A stretch of 64,000 bases of DNA from Mytilisepta virgata (GCA_028015205.1 CM051514.1:39324150-39388149); one strand, 5' to 3'. Numbered from the stretch's first letter, positions 1 to 15,100 are shown. Numbers and translations are program-made. The notes: a model not told the origin generated them from the letters alone.

Positions 1-802
1 ATATGATGTTATCAGATGATTTAAATGAACAGGGGAAGTTGTCATTTTCATGCAGGCTTATAAAGCTCAACTTCCTGTGGCAGCTTGTCATATTTCAACT
101 AAAACTCATATTAATGGTGCAATTAATGAGGCCAGTTACTGGGGAAAAATGGGATTATTGGGGTTCATTAAGGGTACATATTTTCAGAAGTAATTTTCCA
201 AATATTTCATATTCATTGTGAGTAGGAATAAAATGTTCACTGCAAAAAGTGTTCTTTTAAATTTTATTTGAAAATTTACATCAAGCAAACAAGCAGTAAA
301 ATAACCCATGAGAAATTCCTACTTATCTAAAACTTTGATGTTTAGGGGAATTCCTATGATATATCAAAGTGAATAGCTTGCCTGTGAAGTTCTCTGACAC
401 GTCTGTATCTTCTGAGTAAACAATCAACTTATGGCTTTTATGAATAGGATTAAATTTAGGTTAAAAATCCTGCCTAAAGATTTTTTGTCACCAGGTATTT
501 TTCTGGGTCAGCACTGTTAGTATGTTTGCCGAGTATTTGATTTACTAACAAGTTGCAGTTTTGGGTGACTAGAAAATGCCTTTTTTAAAGTTTTTTCTGT
601 GAAAGTAGAAATATATTAGTATTTGTAAAATCATAGAAAAAATACAGGAAAACATTTTGAAGAAAAAAAAAGAAATTTCAGAAAACTCCCTCAGCTATGA
701 ACAATGATTTTGTAAAAAAAAATCAAAAGATTAACAAACAAAAAAATATAATTTGTAAGATCAAGTGAACAAAATACACAGTAAATTAAGTAAGAAAAAC
801 CT
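1..802. other. AT-rich non-coding sequence
   Basis: No exon, RNA gene or repeat boundary is recognised here. Short open frames lack codon structure and similarity to anything I know. The stretch lies upstream of the first visible RBMS exon and may be part of a long upstream intron of that gene; this is inference, because the preceding RRM1 exon was not found. Confidence 0.5.
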
Positions 803-1083
803 TTAAGGTGGTACCTAACACTACAGGGAGATAACTGTGTAAAATCAGCTAAACGTTTTAATAACGTTGTGTTGTTAATGGAATATTAAGCTTTTCAATG
901 ATCAATATTAGTGTTTGTCAAACTGCTATACAATCAGTGTAATTTTTCTGATGAATTGGTTGGTTCAAATGTTTTGAAATTTAAAAATTTTTGTCAATGG
1001 GTCAAAGTAAATACTTTGTCAAAATTTTATGAAAATTAAACGAGCCAAATTAATTTTAGTTAAAGTGTTGGGTACCACCTTAA
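803..1083. mobile_element. MITE with TTAAGGTGGTACC terminal inverted repeats
   Basis: The left end reads TTAAGGTGGTACCTAACACT (803-822). The right end (1064-1083) is its inverse with one mismatch. The element is 281 bp including both TTAA tetranucleotides, AT-rich, and has no coding capacity. Reading the TTAA at each end as a target duplication would fit a piggyBac-mobilised miniature element; alternatively TTAA is simply part of the terminal repeat. The family name is unknown to me. Confidence 0.7.
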
Positions 1084-4000
1084 TACAGATGAATTCAGAC
1101 TCTTTTTCTAGGGTTTTCAGTTTCTAGTCCATATAGGTGTTAAGTTAAAAGTTGTGATGAAATTTTACCAGATAAAATTATAACCTGCTGTTTAAATGCA
1201 ACTAGATTGATTTGAAATTGGAATTTAACAGCTAAATTGATATCTAGTGGAAATATCTTGAGCAACTTTTAATGAAGTTCAGTATTTGATTTGTCGATTT
1301 ACCTCAATATCAAATGTGTATTGCATCTTCTCGTATTTTGTTCGATGACAAAAGATCAAAGAAAGCTCACACTTCGCTGTTCATGAGGACAAGCTCGTCA
1401 ATTGATTTGTTTAAGTCTTGTGGAAATTTACATACATATCGGTGATAGGTAATTGCACAATTCTTTCTCAACTAGGCAACAGATTTGTTTGGACATCAGC
1501 GAGTTATTTAATATAGTCAAGCTATGCTATCTGTTTATTAAAAAGCTTATAGGAAAATAGTTTTTATTAGTACATCAAATATTTATTTTAATACTCAATC
1601 TTGTTGACAAAATGAAATATTTGACAGGGTATAATTATATTAGTATACCTATAGTAGTCTCAGACTACCGATTTTTAAAATATTAATGAATACCAAACTT
1701 TAAAGTGGGCATTTACTGATTCTGAAGTGTTAAATTTGAATAAAACCAACTCGGTTCTGGCAGCTTTGATAATAGAATTGGATCTGTCATTACACAAACA
1801 ATAAAAAATTCCAATAATATAGAAAAGGTCTTAAAATTGTTGAGCTAAAATTTTCATCAGGATAAGTTTTGGCAGTTGTGCAAAGCCAAGCAAAATATCT
1901 GCAACAATATTTCTTTACCTTTGGGTCAGGGCTCTTTTTCTTATTCCCAAAAAAGAAGATTTAGGATTGGTATTCTTTGTTTATATCTTGGAATTATGGT
2001 AACCTATAGGTAGTACATTATTACTGCTAATGATGAAAAAACTTCATGACAAGGTGTATTGAACTCCAGCCTTAATTTTGCAGAGATTGCCAGTTTTCCT
2101 GTCATAGGTCGGTGGTTTTCCATCAGTTCCTCTACCAATAAAAGCTGGCCTCCATGATATAGCCAATTCCCATGGATGTGGCATAAAAACCCAAACGAAC
2201 CAAAACATCTTTAATTCTTTAGTCTACACAACCACTTTCAAGTTTATATTTAGTCACAAGTCTGAGGGTGTCTGTGATAAAATAATAAGGAAATTTTAAA
2301 ATCAGTAGGATTAATTAAAGTGAACACTAGGAAATGTTGTCATGGTTGTTTGTTACTGGATATCTCATTATAGTGAAATTATATTTCATTTTCTATCCAT
2401 GTAGGATTATGAATTACCCTATAATGTTGATTCAAGATTTGGAAATGAAAAGACAAGGGAATATTACATATTCATTTGCCTCTGTGACAGTGAGGTGAAA
2501 TTAGAATTGTAAAATGTATTATATTTTTCTTCTGCTGTATATAAGATGGAATCCCTGCAAAATCAATGATAGTTGTTATGGAAGAAAGTGCATTCTGCTG
2601 CACAACTAAACCATCAATAAGATATGTCTAGACGTCAACATTATATAATAACAAACATCAGAAATTTTTATTCTTCCTATTAACAACAGCATTTTCTCAG
2701 ATCTTCTAAATTATTGAAGATTGTTTATAGTTCAGTAATAAAAAATTATGCAAATTACATTGTGGAGCAAATATTTAATTGGATTAAGTTAATTATATTC
2801 TGGTAAAAAAAATAAAAACTTGGAATATGGTATTTTGTATAACAAATTAAGGAATACTGCAGTTAGCATGGAACCATGTCATAAATTATTGGAAAAGTGT
2901 GTTTTGGAGTTTTGTTTTTTTTTTGAGAGGAGAAATGTTTTTCACCTGATTTTTCAGGTTTTCTCCCCTCTCCCATACAAAAACCTAAATACAATAACTG
3001 GAAACCATCGGTCCAAAAAAGCTAAAAATTAATATATAGGAAACAATCTGTCCATCACTTGTATTTCGCTCAAAAATAAGAAAGAGTTTATATTTTTGCT
3101 AAATGGAACTGGATAGAACTTTGTACCGACTGTTCTCAAGTTCTTGGTGTTTGGTTATTGCTTAGATAACAGTAATGTCTTAATCCTATTGAAATATTAT
3201 ATTATGGTCGATAGTGACCAGATGCTGCAGGTATATACAATAATGAACTTAGTTATAAACATCTAAATCCTACAGATTTCTTGGCATTAATCCTGTAAAT
3301 CCTCAATAAATCTCGAAATCTGAGTAGTTTATTGTACATGAAATAACAAGACCTCTCTTATAGCCATTTATCTATAAACAGTATTGTACCATTATCTACA
3401 AGGTGGAAAGAAATTATTACACTATACCAATTGTTTTGCCATTAAATAATACAGGCTTACACCCTACAGACATTTGTATTTATTTTAATAGCAAATCATG
3501 GCACAGGAATAGAGGGTCTATATGATTAATCAGTCTTATTAATTTCCCATATGAATAATCTGATTTATCACAGATAAAGGGTTTAGAAGTAACTGGGTTG
3601 AAAATGAATCCATCTGTAATTTAACTGTCACAGATTGAGTTTTCAGGTTATGCCTAGCATAGATGGAAAACAGAAATTTGTGACAGTAAAACCTAACATT
3701 GAATGGTGGAAAGCATTCATATACAACATCCATTACAAACCTTTGATTTGTCCTACAATGTACATTTTCAGCTGGTTGAAATGTAACCTCCTGAAAATAT
3801 AACCAAGTTGACAAATCAGTCTTTGTTTCAATCATTCCCAAATTAATAGCATTAGAATTGATTGCCATTAACAAATTTATACAAATCAACATATATACAT
3901 AGTCACGAAAAATAAATACAAGACATGTGAGATCCACACTGTTCATGTGATCAGTCTAAAATGGTCAAGAATAAGATTTTTTCCAATTAGGGGATAGATT

Positions 4001-6120
4001 TTAAAAATTAACAAATTTTAGGGGTGAGATTTTATAATTTTACCAAAATATTCAACATTAATGAATAAAGAGAGAAATAAATCTTGTTTTAACTCATACA
4101 GAGCCTCGCCCAGACATGTAAGTGTATGATAAGAAGATCTTAATTAGATTATAGTTCATCTGTAGCTTGTTTATATCAGCCAGGAATATTGATACAAATT
4201 ATATACTATGTCAACAAATTATATATTAACTTCAGATTGAAATTCCTTTGAATCTAGCTGATAATATCTAGATGGAGGAAAGAAATATATCTTTGTTTAT
4301 AAGGAAATTATTTCAAGATTTAAATTTTTTTGAAATTTTTTTTCTCCATATTTTGTTACTTAAGTTTATCTCCAAGGTTAAAAAAACATTTGATGATAAC
4401 AATAAATGCATAAATTCCAGGTAAAAAATACCATACATGATGACAACAATATGGTAAAAATCACCTTATTATTTTGGTTCTGGTCCAGTAAAGGGATTAT
4501 CTCCCTTGTGTAATCATTCACATAAACTGTTCAAACTTTGTTTATTTAAAACAGGAATATTCCCCCCACCAGCTATTTCAAATAAAATATTCTGTGTTAA
4601 TATTTCAGGGAACAAAGGTATGATTGTATAAGAAGATTTAAATGGTTTTTTTTTAACACAATCCAATGTTAAAAATGAACTAGATGCACCTAAGGGCATC
4701 AATATTTACTGAAATTTTTAATTATAAAAAATAGCTATGGGTCACGTATGAGAAAGCCAGACAATGTTAAAACATGTCCTAGGAGACACATGAAATATTT
4801 TTTTGTTCAAACTACAGCTTGGAAAATTGATTTTGATAAAAAATGTGATAAATCTGGAGAAATTTGTCATAATTGCAATAAAATGTTTTTGTCTACTCAA
4901 TACAAATTTATCATTATATTTAAAATATTGACAGTGATAAACTGATATAGTTCTTATTTTGAAGTCCTTTGTTAAAAATGCACGAAAATATTCTCATAGA
5001 CATGAACATAAGGGATTTCACAAGATAATTATTGTTATTACTGATTAATTACATGTAATTAGTAATTAAATGATATAATTGATGATTCCAATAATTATCA
5101 GTTAATTGTTGGTCTTTCAAAAATTATTGTTATTAATTACAAAATACCACTTGCTTTTGTAGATAAAATTACTGCATATATAATATAGTATATAGTTGGA
5201 ATATTTAGGCAAAAGAAATAAAATATTTTTTAAGACTAAAAAAGGCAGTGAATAAACTAGATTATTAAGTATACAGTAAAAGCTAAACACTATCTGTATG
5301 GGGAAAGGTTTCGCAAATGACTTCAGCGATTTAATTATTTTTGGTTTTTATTGCTGGAAATGGAATTACACTTTTTTGTATTCCGAGTTTAATTATAGTT
5401 TCATCTGCAGAGCAGGTATTACCTGTTTCACAAATCTGGTCGTAAAGGCATTGATTTTCATATCACCTACGTCGTAAATTTTATGACTGTGCACTGTTAT
5501 TGCATGTGTAAAATGTATTTCTTACAGAATAATCTGGCTGCAGCCTTTTTCATCAGAGCATTAATTACTTTATGAAAGCGAATATAATCACAGTAAAAGC
5601 ATTCTATGATGAAAATCATGTTAATTACGGTAATTATTGATGGCGTGATTACCGATTTCATTTGGTAATTATGGGATTGTACTTCATTTTACAGAAGACG
5701 TATAGATTTTCATGTTAATTCGTCTAATGACGGACAGAAAATGTCCACTATGATTATATATTTTCTCGGACATGTTTAGCTTATGATTATCTTTTCTTAT
5801 TTGATGCTGTAGAGACTGTTAGATATACACTTCCCTGATTACACCTTCTATCTTTAAAAAAAAACGTTTGTAACCTGAGCACAGGTCCATAGTTTTTGTA
5901 AACCCATTTCTATTTTGTCTTATTTACATTTCTATATCCTTTCTTGTGTGTACATATTTTGTAGGAAAAAGTACATTCTCTTGGATAAAATTGACCTTTA
6001 ACATTCAGCAACTAACTATAATTTTTGGAGTTTTTGCCCTTGTTTTATCATTTAGCAGTTGAATTTAAACTGTTACATTGCAAATGCTTCAAAAAATTGA
6101 TATTCATATTTCTTTTTTAG
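1084..6120. other. Non-coding stretch, probably RBMS upstream intron
   Basis: No exon with flanking splice signals and RRM1 start residues (RNP2 motif) could be found. Contents seen: a SINE-like fragment near 2.1 kb, a run of AATTA/TAATTA-type sites at about 5035-5110, and a less AT-biased, more complex segment at about 5300-5760 that could be regulatory. The stretch ends in a polypyrimidine tract and AG at 6120. Confidence 0.5.
2085..2205 (+). mobile_element. SINE-like fragment, degenerate
   Basis: The phrases ggtcggtggttttc, cctctaccaataaaa and gcataaaaacccaaa, in this order and spacing, resemble a short interspersed element body common in bivalve genomes (from memory, not a search). No promoter boxes or target duplications are clear. 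It is probably an old, truncated copy. Confidence 0.45.
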
Positions 6121-6179
6121 ATATGGCAAAATAATCTCAACGAAGTCCATATTAGATGAAAATACAAAAAAATGCAAAG
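6121..6179 (+). CDS. RBMS: RBMS exon: RRM1 middle
   Basis: A tract ending ttcttttttag precedes the exon and GTAAGA follows it. The 59 nt encode [19 protein letters not shown] plus one base that starts the Gly of RNP1. The first base completes a codon from an upstream exon that I did not find. The exon is too short to stand out as an open reading frame. Confidence 0.92.
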
Positions 6180-9100
6180 GTAAGATTACCAGTCCAGATT
6201 TGCCAATGATGGTTGCTTTATCATACATAGTAAAATGGCTGACGAAGTATCATTTCCACTCAAAATCATGTCTGTGAAAAGCTAACTCTTTGATAACTAA
6301 ATTTCTTGATTTACCTTCTTCAGTTATGCTCAGAAAAAATCTTCATGAATCCAATAATTAATGAACATAAATGTTGTGAGCTGTAAAATCAAATGGACCA
6401 AAATATCCAAAACATAACTTCATCTCATTATAGAAATCTCTAGATTGTCAGCAATTTGTTCAAAATGTTGGTGTTGAGGTTTCAAAATGAATAACAGGTT
6501 AGGTCGACTAACAATCAAAGCAACCCAACTGACAAAACCCCAGACAAAAAATAACATAAAAGAGTACAAAACACAAAGATAAACACAACATAGAGTCAGG
6601 ATAGTCTTACTACTTCCTGTGACTTTGAGATGAACATTAGCAATAAAAGCCTAGTCCTTTTTGTTTGGACTTGAGTCAAATTAAAGAGACTTACTGTGAA
6701 ATGAATAGAACAATATGCAAAGCAGTAAGAAAAATTACTTTTGTGACCTTTTTAGCCTGTTGCTTTTTTTGGTATTTTTAATGCCAAAGGTGTGCATTCA
6801 GGCCTTATATATAATTTTTTTATTAAAGAAAAAAATATGTGCACACTACAGTAAATACATGTACATTTGTTTGATACATTGATGAAGTGAAGCTTTCTAA
6901 CTATGTGTATTGTTCATTCACGAATTATTTGCATGACACATTTTTTGTTTACGTTTCAGGATATGGTTTTGTTGATTTTGAATCTCATCAGGCAGCCGAG
7001 ATGGCCGTTCAGGCATTGCAAGCCCAGGGTATACAAGCACAAATGGCCAAAGTAAGTATCTGCAGGCTTTGAAATTAGAAAGATAAAGTCTATGTAAAAC
7101 TGAAGCAAGTTTCTTATTAAAACTTTAAAGTTTAAGATAAATGCATAGTTATGTTGAGTAGGTACCACAGCCTCACCCCACCCTGACCACATGTGGTTGT
7201 TTTGTCGATTTTCAATTTATTATTTACTGTTCAAGATTCAAGGTAGAATGAACATTCAAATTACCAATTTACATGCACTGTATGTTCAGCAGTTTTACTC
7301 TTCACAAGATCTTTTATGGTAATCCTTGTGAAATAGAGTAAAATGCCAGGATGATAGAAAAAAGAAATTGTAACTCTAGGCAAAAATCAAAGGACAGACC
7401 TGTGCAGAGAGAGATATACCTTGTTTCCCAAATTTTCAAATTTTACCACAGATTTGAATACATTGCATAAAGATTTAATTTTTCTCTTTTAATCAACATA
7501 GTCGTCCATATTCATTCATTCTTTTCGAGTTCAACACAACGGACCCTTTATAAAACTTACAATCATTATGATTCTATTCGACGTAGAATTATATTGTTTT
7601 TATTGTTTTAAGTCCTTGGTTTATTGTACCGAGACACGGAATTTCTCTATCATTCAATAAAAATGGAATGAGCAACAGATCAATTACAAAACACCCATCC
7701 ATCAAATTCAATTTGTTCTCCGTTTTATTTGGGACATCACGACCAGTTGTCGCTAGTACATCGCCAATTTCACAGATCAATTCAAACTGCATTTTCTAAT
7801 TGTCAATACATTGGAAAAAGGTTTGCCGATTGAATGGAAATTAAATAACAACGTGTCGTAATACAATGCCGCAGATTAGAATTTTTTGCGGAACTGTAAT
7901 AGACTGGAAGGTATTGAATCATGAAGTCAATTGGTTTTGTATAGGAAAATCCATTTAGTTGTAAATAAAATCTTGTTTGCATTTAGAGATCCATGTACAG
8001 TACATTTATAATAGACTAGAAAGCGTATTGAGGGTATAGTTCTAAGATAAGACGTATATCCGCTACAATTTCCTACTTCCTCTTCCTAAACAACAACCAT
8101 TTGTGTGATGACAAGGTGTAACAATAATATAGGAAGAATAATAAGGGGTTTACAATGGGCTTGTTTCTTCACAAATAACAAAACAAAACCATTTCTTTAA
8201 GATTCTTCATTTATAAATCTTCAAAATTCTGGTATAAACTTTTTTTGCATGCTACAATAGCTTATCTTCATTTGTAACTCAAATTTTTTTTAATGTTGTC
8301 ATCTGTCTATTATGCTACTATTGTTTCAAAGTCAGATTTCAAGGACAAATCTGAAATTAATTTAACTTTTACAATCTAGTATCAAACATCCAGAGGTGGT
8401 TCAGCTATCTGTCATTTTAATGGAATAATTTTATAAAAAAATACTATCTACAGCACGGCTGTCGCCTTGACAATTTTTCTGGAGTGAAGCAATTCAGTAA
8501 TTAATATATATTTTGCTTTAGGGAGAATAAAATGGAGGTGACAGAATACACTGTAACATAAGCATCTATTTGTGTTATTAATATGTCAGTTTTTCTGAAG
8601 AATGAAAAATGTGCTTTTTAACGGAAATTCCCTCGACAATACTCTTACCATATTTCTGCAATAACGATCATCCTCCAAACAATTATGTCTTTTGTGAGGG
8701 ATCGATATTGGAACAACGATGCCTAATATACTAGCTATCTATGCATGAGAGGATGAAAGCAAAAATATGTTTTCTTAGATATAAGAGACTGTTATTGTAT
8801 TGGTAAAAATTATCTGAAACAAATGATTGAATAAAAATAACTTTTGATACTGTTTCCTCCAATCTTAGAATTTCCTGATATTATTCTATGCATACAATTC
8901 TATGCATACAAATGATAAATATATACTGTTATAATTAGATTTTTTAAATATATATGATAGCTAATTAAAGATTTTTATTCATTCCAAATGGAAATCAAAA
9001 AGATTTGATAAAATTTTCAATAAGATTCAAGTCTTTCAGTGGAATAAATCTGTGACCAATATATTGAGAATAAACAACAAATTATTATATTTTATGCATG

Positions 9101-12100
9101 TGTAATTGCATACATGCGATTATGGTTCACTGAATATTTTGTTTAAAGAATTTAAATCGCTTTTCAAATTATGTATAGTAGGACAAAACGAGTATGTCAT
9201 ATATCAGGCGTGTCGCCGAGGTCGTCGATATATCGTAAATTCAACTGATATTGTACTCTTTCTTTTCAAAACCATGACACATTATATCCTCGACATAAAA
9301 CCACATTCAAGGATCCGATTTCTGCTATAACTATCCTACAGTTACATACTATAGAGTGTTTCTTTTCACTAAGAATTATTCATTTAATCCGCTTTTAAGG
9401 AAAGTCTTTGCAGCATATCAGTGTGGTTAGTAAAAATGTAAACGAACTCGTTGGAGTGAGAAAAGACTGTTATTTAGCATAATGTTAAAGCATCAATGAA
9501 GTCAATTCAGATGATGTTTTTCATATGAAGCTACAGCTGTTTGTCAAAGCAAAGAAAAATCATGTTACAATATTAAGAATAAATAAAAGACCATCACGCA
9601 ACTCGAGGACATATTAAAGTTTTAATAACAGAGGACTATTGTTTGATAAACTTAAGACTAAAAGTATGCTTATAAAATTTTATACACATCCCTTTTAATA
9701 TTTATCTGTGAATCAAGGAAAAATCTTGAAAGCGATTTCACAATGCATTCAGAGATAAAAGATCTTTTATTGAAATAAATAAAACTTTCTAGAAGTCGAC
9801 AAAACAAGGAAATGACCTTGAAAAAGCCTATTTTTGAAAGTAAAAGTAAATGTATCAAATACGGTTAAACGAAACATAAGATACCCATCCAGCCGAGTTA
9901 ACAATTTTCAGTGCTAGATCCTTTTAAAAAATTCTTAGATACACCATTTTTGATGCACAAAATGTGCATCTTTCATTGCGGCAGGAAACTGCCAGACGAA
10001 AATTTGTCATATTTGCTAGCCAAGAATGGAGGAGGGAAAGGGATTGTATTCCTTGGCTAGCAATGATGAAAATAAGTTTGCTTGTAAGAAACTGTGGCTA
10101 TAAAGTATTTCAAGGTCAAATTGAAATAATTCAGGTCAGGAGAAAAATAAATCTTTTATTTCAAACAAGGAACACCTGATGAGCAAAGCTGCTGAAAATT
10201 ACTTTATAGATAAAAATTTTCAACTTAACTTCAAAAAATATCATTTTTGTTCACATATGTCTAATTATAATTGACATCCTGTTCAGAATTTTGTTGTTTT
10301 TGAGAAAGAAATTGAAATTTTGACAACATATGGCAGTTTCTGAAGCACATTAAAGTTTAAAATGATAATTTTGCACCTGATATGTTATGGTGAGGTGATT
10401 TAATTGGTATCCAAGTGTCATCTATCTGTTATGCATGAGCGATCGCATACCTTTTAGATAATGAGAGTATCTTATTTACCTTAAAGATCAGATGATGTGT
10501 AAAATGAGGAGGCATGAAAATATTTGATAAGGTTTATGTAAATTTTATTTCTTCGTCGGGATGAAACAAACACTGATATTTTTTGTGAATTAATGGGATT
10601 TTTCTTTACAAATTTTTATTTGCCCACATATATGTGATGGCATGTATTTTTTTGGGATTGGTACAAACAAATTGAAAAACATTGCAAAAATTTTGTGGTT
10701 TTAAACAAGAAACTCATTAAAATGTTTTTGATAAACAACATAATTGAAAATCCTGATGGTTGTCACTGTCACCTACATAGTTGTTTTTAACAGTCTATGG
10801 TTTCCATTTAAAGAAAATCATATTTGGAAAAAACAGTATATATTTGACATTATAACTGGTATTGGTAGGGTATTATTTTAAAACATTAGCCCTACCAACA
10901 GGAAGCATCACTGCACTGGTTTCCTGTACTGGTAACTGAATATGACCTTGAGTTAATTAAAAAATTTTATATCCTCATTCAAAAGGAGAGGGGGGTATAC
11001 TTTTTTACCCTTCTGGTTCAGTCCATCCTTGCATGCGTGTGTCCGTAACTAAATTTTTCGTCACTCTTTTCTCTGCAACTACTCATCACAGCCGCTTGAT
11101 ATTTTGTCACAAGCCCTCTATAGGTACACCATATCATGGGATACGTTTTTGGACCAAGGTGACATTAAATTCCTGTTTAACGCCTTTGTTTATTTTTCGA
11201 CCTTATTGAAAAGCGGGGGTATCACTAGTGAGCAATGGCTCACAGTACATCTTGTTTTATATCTGATTAGTTTAGGGTATGTTTATATATCGTTGGCTAA
11301 AAAATCATATGGGATAAAATTTTACAAGAATAATTTGATCCTACTCCCTTACAGCTCAGATGTACTAGAACTTGTTTTTGGTATTAGTTTTATATTACAC
11401 CTGTATTTTCAAAATTCTGATAATCAAAGGCTTGGTAGACATACAGACTACATTTCTCTGGGGTCAGAAATGCTTCAATGATTGTTGATTTTACAGTATT
11501 TAGATAGTTATGAAATCTGAAGTCACTATAGGGGATATGTCTATTGACCTGTTGTATTGGAAAATTGCCAAACAAAAATCAATTAGAACTGTCACAAGTT
11601 TATGATAATATATTATTTTACTTGTATCATATTTATTATAAAATTTTTCTGATTTGAAAAAACAGCCTGTAACTTTTATGAATAACATTAGATTATTCAT
11701 GGTAACGAAACTCCGTTTTTTTTTTTAACCAAATTTCATTGTACTTGTATTTAGACATGTGAGAAGTACTTGTACTCTATAAAAATCTTATTAATATCAA
11801 GCATTTCATTTTAAGAGTACAGTGTGGTATAATTGAAATTTTAAATTTAAATGTATGCAATTTGTCCTGTGTTGAACTTACAATTAAAAAACCAGTTGTC
11901 ACGAGGCACCTGCTGTTTTCGATATTATAACATCTATGTATCTGAATATCAAGACCAGGTAGTTTATGGATAAAAATTACTATTTAGTCAATAACCTACC
12001 AATTATTGTGGTAGTAATACAGTGTCTGCCATTTACTGACACCTTAAAACCTAATGTGCCAACCGAGAATTTTATTTATAATTATATGGCTTGCATGTTT

Positions 12101-15100
12101 TTGCTCATTTATGTTGGGAAATTATTTTATAAAATGTGACAAGAAGTAAATTGTATTTGTCATTTGAATTGAGAAGTGAAATGTCCTACCATTAGCTACT
12201 TGGTCGACTCATTTGGTTATGTAAATTACAAATGGCAGCATCGTTGATTTATCTTTAAATATGTCTCATTGCCAGATTTTTTCAGCAATAATTGAACAAT
12301 AATAAGAGGTCAATTTTCATAATATTGATTATATGACAAAATTACAATGACATTTTATTGGAAATATGAGACAAGCCAAAATTTGTTGTGTGCAAGTTTC
12401 AATTTGCATCTAGATCCATATTACTCCAATGTTAATTCAATAGTGTAATAATTGAGGACGTATATTTTGTTTAAAATTTGAGAAATGGTGTCTGTTTGTC
12501 ACTTAAATACCAAATTAAATTAGTTTATTTAATGGTTTAATTTGAAAACATACATGCCAATACATGTTCATTTTAAAATAAAATAAAAACCTATTGGATA
12601 GGTTAATTTTATATTTTATTATATAATTAGTCCTATTTTCCCTTTTCATATATCTGACGGTGACAAATTTATAAATACAAACCCTTCGAAATGGAGAAGT
12701 TCATATATTATTCAGTTAAAATGCTATCATTGATATAATTGTCACATAGATGACTATAAAATTATGAATTTCTCATTTGGTTATTTCTAACAACTATTTT
12801 TTCTGGGTTTTTACTTGACACACAGTGATGCTATTTTTGTTGGTTTTGTGTTCTTTGCAGTATAATACTTAATAAAATTTTTCTTGTAAAACTTTTAGTT
12901 TTCTTTTCAGCAACAAGAGCAAGATCCAACCAATTTATACATTGCCAATTTGCCAATACAATATACAGAGACACATTTAGAAAATATGTTTAAAGAATAT
13001 GGTACAGTAATATCGACACGAATTCTACGAAACCCTGACGGTGTCAGTAAAGGTGTAGGCTTTGCCAGGATGGAATCTAAGGAAAAATGTGAACAAATAG
13101 TGCAAGCTTTCAATGGAAAACTTATTCCTGGTATGTTTATAGGTTATCGCTGGATTGGCATTTTTTTTTTTAAAAACTGGCTTGTATAAATCACGAATTT
13201 GTTTATTTTACATGGTATCTTGTGAACCTGTATCAAAATTTAAATTTATGTATACAAGAAAGATAACCCTGGGTTCATTTGAGATAATAAATTTTTTTAG
13301 TTTGTAATAATTGATAGCGAGTGCAGCGAGCGCTATACGTGTATATGAATTTTCTACAAATGGGTCATTTAGAAAAGTCTTTGATTAATGGGGGCAGCCA
13401 TATTGTGCTACATACTAAGGCTCTAAAAAGTTTCGTTCGCCGGAAGTAAGTAAAGTAAGGGAAATAACTTGCTTCAAATTATAATTTTAGAGTCAGAATT
13501 GTGATACCAGAAATGAGTTTCTGGAATGGGCTAATATTGCTGTGCTCGCATCATTGGCCACAACAACAGCATATTAGTAATGACCCTATATAAAATATGT
13601 ATTTTGTTGGAATCTTTTAATTTGTGATCGGTTGCAGAATAGGTAACTAACAAAATAGTATGTACATTTACATAACCTTAGGGACAGAAATATGTAAAGA
13701 AGAACTTTTTGGGGTTGGGCACAGAAAAAAAATTAATGCCTTTCTGCTAGCAGGTTTTGCACCCCCCAAAAAAGATAAATAAAATGGAGTCGGTCGAGTT
13801 ATTGGAAATATAAACATTTGTTCCTGCCCGGTTGGTTGAAGTAATGATAGATTTTCAAACAAATTGATTCAAAAGTGGGTTGAGTTTGAGAAATCTGAAT
13901 TCAAGAACCATAGTAAAGTCTAGGTTTGTGTTGAATTTCAATGTATTTGAGAGATATTGTACAACTTAAGATACAGTCAGTTTAAAGTGAAAAGTGGTTT
14001 GCTTTTAATTAAGGAGAATTGCTGATTAAATTGTCTTCTGATTAATGATAAGTATTTTAATATTACAATTATAGTATCAAATTAATTGTCTAGACTAACG
14101 GCCAAACTTTCGATCCACGATTTTTATCTTTTAATTACAAACTTAATATATCTTTCATTTTGATTTTGCCTGAGAATAGGTCTGTCAGATATCAACACCT
14201 GACTGGCAAGATTGGAAACTTTGATATCCATAGCCTATAAAAGGGAGTCACTTAAGTCACTAGTGTCCTATATATCACCGATATTTTTTGTTGATTGGCA
14301 TTAAAGACCCTTTAACTTGATAGTCAATTCTGATTATCAGATAAGACCTTTTAATGACAATGCCCTCCTCCCAAGAAAACATATTTCAAAGGAGGACAAA
14401 GCTTCAAAATTTTTATTGAGGAGTTGATGAATAAACACTCTTAAATATCATTATGGTGATTGAAATGATATTTAATAAGGGTTGGTTTCAGAAAATTACC
14501 CCTTTGATAATACATATTCAGGTATAAAACTGGTTAAAATCTATTTAACCCCGGTAATTAAAAAGAATCTTTTTTTACGTTCAACCTTATAAAGCAAATA
14601 TGAAAAAATTATTTTGTTTGATAGTATTGAAAACTGTGTCTTCCTTGAATAGCTGGGATGTTAAAAAAGAAGATATTTGCAATATTACTCCAAATAATTG
14701 TCATTCGTAGCAATACCGAGATAAATTCGGTGAAGCTTAACACTCATTTGCATAACAAAGGTGTAACAACAAGCTCACGTTGACAATTCATCGTCATTGT
14801 GAAACGTGGTATGTCAGACATTATATCTTGGCATTTAAAAAATTGTATCCATTACCAAAAGCTTACATGCTTCACAGCTGCCCATTATTATTTATTGTGT
14901 AAAGCAAAAATCTGTCACAAAAATTGTTTTTTTTGTCATTTTAAGATCAATTTTGTAAAAAGAAAATTTTATAAACATAAAAACCTAGCAAAAACCTTTC
15001 ACATTTTCAAAATAAAATTTAGATTTGAAAAGACAACACCTTAAAATTAACAGAGGTATTGTGGTTTAAATTATACATTATAATTTATTTGGTACAGATA

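Larger units (their letters stand above)
7052..12910 (+). other. Long RBMS intron (5.9 kb)
   Basis: GTAAGT donor and ttcttttcag acceptor. It is AT-rich, with two noteworthy pieces: three closely spaced hairpins at 9952-10063 and a bivalve-type dispersed repeat at about 10980-11245. The segment at about 7500-8800 is less AT-biased and could hold regulatory elements. No other gene is seen on either strand. Confidence 0.7.

Noticed and set aside
3539..3946. 135-codon - strand frame as a gene
   Set aside because: AT-rich random composition, no recognised motif, no splice-linked neighbours; left out.
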